A stretch of DNA of 12,497 nt from an uncultured Oscillospiraceae bacterium. Lineage in GTDB: Bacteria > Bacillota > Clostridia > Oscillospirales > Acutalibacteraceae. The notes under the pieces are model-generated. The model was not told where the DNA came from, did not search any database, and saw only the letters and a list, made by a program, of their open reading frames with translations. Positions 1 through 5,087 of this stretch are shown one piece after another; position 1 is the first letter of the stretch; each line of letters starts with the position of its first letter. The stretch lies in the NCBI GenBank assembly GCA_902461995.1, contig CABQAA010000027.1, positions 1 to 12,497 on the forward strand, given 5' to 3'. The translations under genes were made by a program, and so were the position numbers.

Positions 1-1502
1 CCGCCCGACATGGTGCAGGAACCGTTGTAATCCAGCGCGCCGTTGCCGTTATCGGTTGGCCCGTTGACCAAAGCCGTACCTCCGGTGATGGTCAGGGCAC
101 CGTTGGAATCGAGTCCGTCGCCTCCTGCGTCCACCACCAGAAGACCGCCCGATATCGTAACCGCATGATTTCCGCCCGATTGGAAGCTGTCGGGACCCCT
201 CCAGCCGTTTCCAGCATCCGTATCGCTGCCGCCGCCGGCATTGATACCGTCGTCCGAGGACGTTATCCGGATGTCCCCGCCGGAGATGGCCACGTTGGAG
301 CCTTCCAATCCTTCATAGCTCTTCCGGATTACGATGGTCCCTCCGGACACCGCCAAATCGCCGTCCGCATGAACGCCGTCGTCGCCGGTAGAAAGCTCCA
401 ATGTCCCGTTTGTTATGGTCACGTCACCGTTTGCGTGCAGGGCATCGTCTGCGGAGTCGATGTCGAATGTCCCTCCGCCGACGGTGAGGGCGGTGCCGGC
501 CTTGATGCCTTTATAGCTTTCCGCATCGGACGTCGTGGTTGCCACTCCTCCGCCCGGACGGAAATTCCAGCCGGGATTCGTCCCTGTGTTTTGGGATACG
601 GATGCGCTGCCGCCTCCGCAGACGATCCGGTAGCTCCCGCCCGAAACGGCGAGTGCCGTTTCGGCCTGGATCCCGTCGTTGCCCGCTTCAATCGTGAAGG
701 TGCCGCCGTCGAGAGCGATCCATCCCTTGTCCGCATCGGTGTCGTTATTGGATTTGATACCGTCCCCTTCGGCCTTGACCGCGATCGTTCCCCCAAGGAT
801 GCTGACGGAATCCTTTCCCCGGATGCCGTCGTGAGCGGCGGTGACGGTGATGTCCCCGTTCACGATCACAAGGTCGTCTTTGGACGCGATGCCGTTGTTG
901 TACCGGGCCGTCACAGTCAGGAGGCCCGTACCGTTGATGGTGAGATCCTGCTTGCTGAAAAGCGCCGCGTTCGGTTCATCCTCCCCCGCGGCGAAGTTAT
1001 AGGTCTCCCCGTCGGTCAGCGTATTCGTCGTCCCCTCTGCAAGGGTGAGGATCACGCCGTCGGCTTGTTTGATATAGAGCGGCGCGCTGTTGGAACAGGC
1101 CAGAAAAACCCCGTTCAGCACGAGCTTGACCAGTTCGTCTTTGCCCGCGTCCACTATGACCTGCCCGTCGGTCAGATCTCCCCTGAGAACATATGTGCCG
1201 GCTTTGGAAATCGTGAGCACGCTGCCGTTCGCCGCGGCGCCGGAGCCCTCCACCGCGATGGACGAGCCATCGAGCGTCACCATGGTGGATCCGCTTTCAC
1301 TCCACGCATCGTCGAGATCCTCGTCGGTATACCGGTCAGGGTCCACCGACACCGCCGCATCCGATGCGGTTCCTGAGCCGTTCTGAACGGCTCCCGACGA
1401 ATCGGTCCCTGAGGAAGTACCGCCCTGCCGGCGGCAGGCCGACAGGGTCAAAGCCAGAAGGAGGGCCGCTGCGGCCGCTCCTATGCGTTTACCAACAGGC
1501 AT
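1..1502 (-). CDS. Cthe_2159-like carbohydrate-binding beta-helix lipoprotein (3' end beyond window)
   Basis: This is an open minus-strand frame of 500 codons with no stop before the left edge, so the C-terminus is missing. The start at 1502 follows a GGGAGG ribosome site 15 bp after the DUF4956 stop. Residues 1-23 are a lipoprotein signal: K5/R6, an Ala/Leu-rich core, then lipobox L20-S-A-C23. A Ser/Gly/Asp-rich linker follows (about 24-60). From about 190 to 500 there are repeated short strands of the type 'SGGTI.I' alternating with acidic turns such as HDGI, GDGI, NDGI, DDAL, DDGV, DDGI and GDGL, which is a parallel beta-helix pattern. This matches the 'carbohydrate-binding domain-containing' Cthe_2159 family, whose Clostridium thermocellum founder is known as a calcium-containing polysaccharide-binding beta-helix. 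Inferred role: a lipid-anchored surface protein that binds glycans or calcium. As third gene of the polymerase operon it probably works with DUF4956 and CotH. The family call is fairly sure; the ligand is unknown. Confidence 0.87.
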   Translation of the reverse strand, partial: MPVGKRIGAAAAALLLALTLSACRRQGGTSSGTDSSGAVQNGSGTASDAAVSVDPDRYTDEDLDDAWSESGSTMVTLDGSSIAVEGSGAAANGSVLTISKAGTYVLRGDLTDGQVIVDAGKDELVKLVLNGVFLACSNSAPLYIKQADGVILTLAEGTTNTLTDGETYNFAAGEDEPNAALFSKQDLTINGTGLLTVTARYNNGIASKDDLVIVNGDITVTAAHDGIRGKDSVSILGGTIAVKAEGDGIKSNNDTDADKGWIALDGGTFTIEAGNDGIQAETALAVSGGSYRIVCGGGSASVSQNTGTNPGWNFRPGGGVATTTSDAESYKGIKAGTALTVGGGTFDIDSADDALHANGDVTITNGTLELSTGDDGVHADGDLAVSGGTIVIRKSYEGLEGSNVAISGGDIRITSSDDGINAGGGSDTDAGNGWRGPDSFQSGGNHAVTISGGLLVVDAGGDGLDSNGALTITGGTALVNGPTDNGNGALDYNGSCTMSG

Positions 1503-1516
1503 GGATATCCCTCCCT

Positions 1517-2194
1517 TTAGAGTTCCTCCCGATCGGACGATACCCGACCGCAGGAAATGGTTAAATTGCCGTTGCGGCAGCGCAGCTCATCGAGAAACGC
1601 CTTCCGGACAACCGGAGTTTTGAGCCGGATTTGATAGGTCAGCTCATACAAACTGCCCATATTGGTGGTCTTGACCCGGATAAGCTCCGCACCGTTCGTA
1701 TAGGTCTCGAACAAGTCGTCAAACAAGCCCTCGTAATCGAGGCTTTCGGGGATGACGACCCGCAGGAGACTGTCTCCGCATCGGCTCTCCCCAAACCGTG
1801 TGCTATTGAGAAGCAGAAGGGCTGCGCCGATCACAAGGAAGAAGAGGAGGGCAAAAAACAGGTATCCCATCCCCGTCGCCAGCCCGATCGCCATGGCGAA
1901 AAAAATACAGCCGATTTCTTTGGCACTGCCGGGAACCGAACGGAAACGGACGAGACTAAAGGCCCCCGCCACCGCTACGCCGGCCCCAATATTCCCGTTG
2001 ACCAGCATGATGACGAGCTGCACCATGGCGGGCAGCAGCGCCAGCGTGACGACAAAGCTCTTCGAATAGGTGCTGCGGCGCATGTAGATAAAAGCGGTGC
2101 CGAGCCCCAGCAGAAGAGACGCCAGGGTGCAAACCAGGAAGAGCACCGGGGTCAGCCCGCTTTGGAGGATGCTGCCGGCAAGATGGTCAAACAT
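1517..2194 (-). CDS. DUF4956 family membrane protein
   Basis: A 225-residue protein. The start at 2194 is chosen because an AAGGAAGG site lies just upstream and the hydrophobic N-terminus begins there; the frame is open further upstream (to 2311), but that part lies within the polymerase gene. Predicted membrane segments are about 15-37, 46-65, 94-110 and 112-129, with a Gly/Ala-rich stretch (69-82) leading into a GAFSLVRFRS motif that I recognise as typical of DUF4956. Residues 130-225 form a soluble, probably cytoplasmic alpha/beta domain. The family has no established biochemical function but is repeatedly found beside VTC-domain proteins. The 43-bp overlap with the polymerase gene suggests translational coupling and roughly equal amounts of the two proteins. 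Inference: it may be the membrane partner of the polymerase, perhaps a conduit for polyphosphate, by analogy with the small membrane subunit Vtc1 in yeast. No sequence similarity to Vtc1 is claimed. Confidence 0.9.
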   Translation of the reverse strand: MFDHLAGSILQSGLTPVLFLVCTLASLLLGLGTAFIYMRRSTYSKSFVVTLALLPAMVQLVIMLVNGNIGAGVAVAGAFSLVRFRSVPGSAKEIGCIFFAMAIGLATGMGYLFFALLFFLVIGAALLLLNSTRFGESRCGDSLLRVVIPESLDYEGLFDDLFETYTNGAELIRVKTTNMGSLYELTYQIRLKTPVVRKAFLDELRCRNGNLTISCGRVSSDREEL

Positions 2195-2913
2195 GAGGGT
2201 TTCCTTCCTTCTTCTGTGAATTCCGGGAAGAGGTGGTCCCGGTAGCAGGTGCCGTATTTCGATACCGACACCGGATAGAGTGCAAACGCATCGAGCAGAT
2301 GAGAGAGCCACAGCGGCATGGTGCCCGGCAGCTTCACTTCCATGAGAATCGTGTCTTCCGGAAACAGCGGCTCCCCATCATTTCCGAAGGACAGATCAAG
2401 ATGGTCGCGGCGGTAGCGGACGCGCTCATCGAAGGTGATCCGCACTCCCGGATTGTCTCTCGCGGCCAGCGCTGTCCGGTCATACGCGAGATAGACCGCC
2501 GGAATCAGCGGCCGCTGCCGGACGAACCAGTCGATTTCCTCGAGCACCTGGCAGCTGGGCTCCGGCTTGTCGCGGGTGCGCATATACGCCATCGCGATTT
2601 CGAGCGGCATCGGCACCCGCCGTTTGAATACTTCGCCCTTATATTTCTTTTTGAGTTCCAGATACACGGTATCTTCCAGTCCCGGAACGCCGTAGCCGCG
2701 CAGGCGCAGCTTTTCCTTATAAACCGGCTTTTCCAGGGAGGCGCGGATCAGGTCGTAGGCCGGCGTATCGTAATACAGGCTGCCGATCGTGTATCGGCCG
2801 TAGGCATCCGGATCCGCGTAAGCCTGCAGAGCGGCGTGAAAGGACCGGAACAAATCGTCGGTCATGCGGTATTTTAGTTCCATCCGTTTGAAGACGGTCG
2901 GGCTGTCAGGCAT
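2152..2913 (-). CDS. VTC-domain polyphosphate polymerase-like protein
   Basis: A 253-residue soluble protein forming almost only a VTC/triphosphate-tunnel domain. Tunnel residues are visible strand by strand: E12-L-K14-Y-R16, SLYYDT (45-50), EKLRLRGY (67-74, K68/R70/R72), YLELKKK (84-90, E86/K88), AYDRTAL (143-149), VRITFDERVRY (157-167), MEVKLPG (191-197, E192/K194) and SVSKYGTCY (216-224). In yeast Vtc4 this fold makes polyphosphate from ATP at the membrane; the bacterial short forms are annotated as polyphosphate polymerase-domain proteins. The start at 2913 has a GGAGGG site 7 bp upstream; a start at 2943 would leave that site inside the gene. It is the first gene of the leftward operon and has no membrane segment itself, so DUF4956 is the obvious membrane partner. 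Fold: high confidence. Polyphosphate as the actual product is inferred from the family. Confidence 0.91.
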   Translation of the reverse strand: MPDSPTVFKRMELKYRMTDDLFRSFHAALQAYADPDAYGRYTIGSLYYDTPAYDLIRASLEKPVYKEKLRLRGYGVPGLEDTVYLELKKKYKGEVFKRRVPMPLEIAMAYMRTRDKPEPSCQVLEEIDWFVRQRPLIPAVYLAYDRTALAARDNPGVRITFDERVRYRRDHLDLSFGNDGEPLFPEDTILMEVKLPGTMPLWLSHLLDAFALYPVSVSKYGTCYRDHLFPEFTEEGRKPSCLTILPAASSKAG

Positions 2914-2961
2914 GGATATTCCCTCCTGTCGGAAAAGGGGCACCCCCCTTGGTTTGACATT

Positions 2962-2967
2962 ATCATA
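2962..2967 (-). promoter_or_regulatory. -10 element of the VTC operon promoter
   Basis: On the minus strand TATGAT (5 of 6 to the sigma-A -10 consensus) lies exactly 7 bp after the inner end of the second TTTCAGACT box. The expected -35 position is occupied by box sequence and has no TTGACA-like match, which is typical of promoters activated by PhoB/OmpR-type regulators. Predicted leader to the VTC start is about 40-45 nt. Confidence 0.6.
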
Positions 2968-2974
2968 ACGGTCC

Positions 2975-3020
2975 AGTCTGAAATGAGTCTGAAAAACCGG
3001 TTTCAGCTTCCTTTCAGGCT
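2975..3020. promoter_or_regulatory. Symmetric divergent operator, four TTTCAG-type boxes
   Basis: Two identical boxes AGTCTGAAA stand at 2975-2983 and 2986-2994 (11-bp repeat). Two copies in opposite orientation, TTTCAGCTT and TTTCAGGCT, stand at 3001-3009 and 3012-3020 (again 11 bp). The CTGAAA/TTTCAG cores form a dyad centred near 2997.5. Tandem 11-bp direct repeats overlapping the -35 region are the known binding pattern of OmpR/PhoB-family regulators, one dimer per tandem pair. Each pair points to a -10 hexamer starting 7 bp beyond it (TATGAT leftward, TATCCT rightward). The adjacent response regulator is the natural candidate ligand. Confidence 0.72.
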
Positions 3021-3027
3021 GGTGTCG

Positions 3028-3033
3028 TATCCT
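3028..3033 (+). promoter_or_regulatory. -10 element of the response regulator promoter
   Basis: TATCCT (4 of 6 to consensus) begins 7 bp after box TTTCAGGCT, mirroring the leftward promoter. No -35 hexamer of its own is visible, so activation by a bound regulator (autoregulation) is inferred. The following T-run (3033-3039) and about 80 nt of leader precede the start codon. Confidence 0.5.
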
Positions 3034-3119
3034 TTTTTTATGAATCCCGGTTGCATCAGGACAGGTTTTGTGTCAAGATAAGATAGCCGGGTATGAAGTC
3101 TGCAAAGGAGGCCGGTTCG

Positions 3120-3800
3120 ATGCGGATTCTGATCGTGGAAGATGAAATCCGGCTGGCGGAGGCACTCGGCCAGCTGATGAAAGAACAGCGCTATGCCGTC
3201 GATCTGGTATACGATGGAGAGGATGGGCTGGCCTATGGGCTCAGCGGCCAGTACGACGTCATCGTGCTCGATGTCATGCTGCCCCGGCTGAGCGGTTTTG
3301 ACGTGGTCCGCCGGCTCCGCCGCGAAAAAATCGCTACCCCTGTCCTACTGCTGACCGCCCGGGACGAGGTGCCCGACAAGGTGGCGGGTCTCGACTGTGG
3401 GGCCGACGACTATATGACCAAGCCGTTTTCGCCCGAGGAACTGCTCGCGCGGGTGCGCGCCCTCTCCCGCCGGCAAGGGGATGTGGTGCTCGAGGAGATG
3501 CGATTTGCCGACCTGACGCTGCAGCTCTCGACCTATACCCTGCACTGCGGCGCCCGTTCGGTCCACCTCGGGTTCAAAGAATTTGAGGTGCTCCGTCTTC
3601 TCATGGCGAATTCCTCCGTCCTGGTACAGAAGGAAGAGCTGCTGACCAAGGTTTGGGGTTACGACTCCGGCGCGGAGGACAACAACGTGGAAGCCTATAT
3701 CTCCTTTTTACGCAAAAAGCTGACTTTTCTTGGTTCCCGGGTGGAGATTTCAACCGTTCGCCGGGTGGGATACCGGCTGACAGAGGGGGCATCCGCATGA
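3120..3800 (+). CDS. OmpR-family response regulator
   Basis: A 226-residue protein with an N-terminal receiver domain (about 1-112): acidic pocket E7/D8, phosphoacceptor D51 in VLDVMLP, T79 and K101 in MTKPF. The C-terminal winged-helix DNA-binding domain (about 128-222) includes FKEFEVLRLL, the recognition-helix region EDNNVEAYISFLRKKL and the final wing STVRRVGYRL. The start at 3120 is preceded at 8 bp by AAAGGAGG (3104-3111); the earlier in-frame ATG at 3093 would put this site inside the gene. The stop overlaps the kinase start as ATGA. It probably binds the tandem-repeat operator just upstream and so controls both its own operon and the divergent polymerase operon. The signal is unknown; phosphate or envelope stress are guesses from the regulated genes. 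Confidence 0.93.
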   Translation: MRILIVEDEIRLAEALGQLMKEQRYAVDLVYDGEDGLAYGLSGQYDVIVLDVMLPRLSGFDVVRRLRREKIATPVLLLTARDEVPDKVAGLDCGADDYMTKPFSPEELLARVRALSRRQGDVVLEEMRFADLTLQLSTYTLHCGARSVHLGFKEFEVLRLLMANSSVLVQKEELLTKVWGYDSGAEDNNVEAYISFLRKKLTFLGSRVEISTVRRVGYRLTEGASA

Positions 3801-5035
3801 TCCGGAAGCTGCGCCGGAAATTTGTCTTGATCAACATGCTGCTGGTGTCCGCCGTGCTCGTCACGGTGTTCGCCGTGCTCTGCCTGTCGACCTTCCGTCA
3901 GATCCGCGCCGACAGCGACGAGGCTCTCCGCCGCGCACTCAGCATGGATGCAGACGGGGGTAAGCTGCCGCCCCGCCAGGATACCGGCGGAAAGCGTCCG
4001 GAAGGCCACGCGCCCCTGCTCCCGGTTTTCTGCGTTCTGCTCGATGCGGACGGCGCGGTGGTCTCCGTCTATGGCGAAGCCATGAGCATCACGGCGGACG
4101 AGGCCGCGCAGGCTGCGGAACTGGCCTTGGCCGACGGACAAACGGAAGGGACTCTCTCGGGTATGGGTCTGCGCTTCCTGCGGCAGGACACCCCCTCGGG
4201 AACCCGGATCGCGTTTGCAGATATGAGCAGCGGCCGCTCGACCATGCGGGGGTTGCTGCTCTCCTCGCTTCTTGTCGGGGCCGGCGGGCTGGCCGCCTTT
4301 TTCGGCATCAGCCTGTTTTTGTCCACCTGGGCGCTCCGGCCGGTGGAACGGGCATGGGAACGGCAGCGACAGTTTGTCGCCGACGCATCCCATGAACTCA
4401 AAACCCCGCTGACCGTCATTCTGGCGAACACCGGCATTTTGCTTTCCCACAAGGGGAATACCATCGAAGCCGAGCAGCGCTGGGTGGAAAACACCAAAGA
4501 GGAAGCTTCCCAGATGAAGACCCTGGTGGACGAGCTTCTCTTCCTCGCCAGGATGGACGCCGCGCATACACCCGTATTGGTTCCGCTCGATCTGAGCGAT
4601 GTGGTGATGAGCCGCCTGCTTCCCTTCGAATCGGTGGCCTATGAGCAGGGAATCACCCTGGACAGCCGGATAGATCCCGGCATCCTGGTTTCGGGCGACG
4701 CGGGCCAGCTCGGACAGCTGACCGGCATCCTGCTGGACAACGCCTGCAAATACGCGGACCGGGGCGGAAGGGTCAGCTTGACCCTCGATGTTTGCCAGGC
4801 CCTGGCCCGTCTGCAGGTGCACAACACCGGGGCGCCCATTCCGCCCGATAAACTGGGGCATCTGTTTGAACGGTTCTACCGGGCGGACGACTCCCGCAGT
4901 CGGGAAAAAGGGGGCTACGGCCTCGGTCTCGCCATCGCGCAGAGCATTGCAGACACCCACAAGGGCAAAATCACGGTCCGCAGCGGGGAAGAGGGCACGG
5001 TTTTTACCGTCCTGCTGCCCCTGCACCGCCCATAA
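3797..5035 (+). CDS. Membrane sensor histidine kinase
   Basis: A 412-residue cognate kinase of the preceding regulator, translationally coupled by a 4-bp ATGA overlap. Topology: membrane segment about 9-30, an extracytoplasmic sensor region of about 115 residues (31-148, containing a small VFCVLLDADGAVVSVYGE stretch), and a second membrane segment about 152-178. A very short linker with no recognisable HAMP domain follows. Then comes HisKA with the phosphoacceptor H199 in FVADASHELKTPL and an HATPase_c domain: N box LLDNACKY (N315), FERFYRADDSRS, and the G box GGYGLGLAI (372-380). All catalytic motifs are intact. The frame is open upstream to 3653, but that part lies within the regulator gene. 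The sensor region gave no recognisable domain. Its neighbourhood suggests that it monitors something at the cell surface connected with the VTC/CotH module. Confidence 0.92.
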   Translation: MIRKLRRKFVLINMLLVSAVLVTVFAVLCLSTFRQIRADSDEALRRALSMDADGGKLPPRQDTGGKRPEGHAPLLPVFCVLLDADGAVVSVYGEAMSITADEAAQAAELALADGQTEGTLSGMGLRFLRQDTPSGTRIAFADMSSGRSTMRGLLLSSLLVGAGGLAAFFGISLFLSTWALRPVERAWERQRQFVADASHELKTPLTVILANTGILLSHKGNTIEAEQRWVENTKEEASQMKTLVDELLFLARMDAAHTPVLVPLDLSDVVMSRLLPFESVAYEQGITLDSRIDPGILVSGDAGQLGQLTGILLDNACKYADRGGRVSLTLDVCQALARLQVHNTGAPIPPDKLGHLFERFYRADDSRSREKGGYGLGLAIAQSIADTHKGKITVRSGEEGTVFTVLLPLHRP

Positions 5036-5051
5036 AAAATCGAATATCGCC

Positions 5052-5084
5052 AAAGGGACGGGATGGAGACATCCTGTCCCTTTT
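5052..5084. terminator. Bidirectional hairpin between converging kinase and CotH genes
   Basis: The arms AAAGGGACGGGATG (5052-5065) and CATCCTGTCCCTTT (5070-5083) make a 14-bp stem with one G-T pair and a GNRA-type GAGA loop. On the plus strand it ends in TTTT; on the minus strand the arm ends in TTT with a further T-run about 15 nt later. It lies 16 bp after the kinase stop and directly after the CotH stop, so it probably serves both genes. Confidence 0.75.
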
Positions 5085-5087
5085 CGG

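Noticed and set aside
1..930. Periodic DNA in the lipoprotein gene as a CRISPR or tandem repeat array
   Set aside because: The periodicity is at protein level (beta-helix turns); the DNA units vary in length and sequence and stay in frame.
165..1376. Long plus-strand open frame (403 codons) opposite the lipoprotein gene
   Set aside because: It is antisense to a frame with a lipoprotein signal and clear repeats, has no recognisable domain, and is Arg/His/Gly-rich as expected of a shadow in GC-rich DNA.
2978..3017. Reading the CTGAAA/TTTCAG dyad as a transcription terminator
   Set aside because: It lies between two divergent starts with no gene running into it, and the 11-bp box spacing with matched -10 distances explains it better as an operator.
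3695..5053. 452-codon minus-strand open frame opposite the sensor kinase
   Set aside because: The plus strand encodes an intact histidine kinase with all motifs; the reverse frame is Gln/Gly/Arg-rich with no family features.
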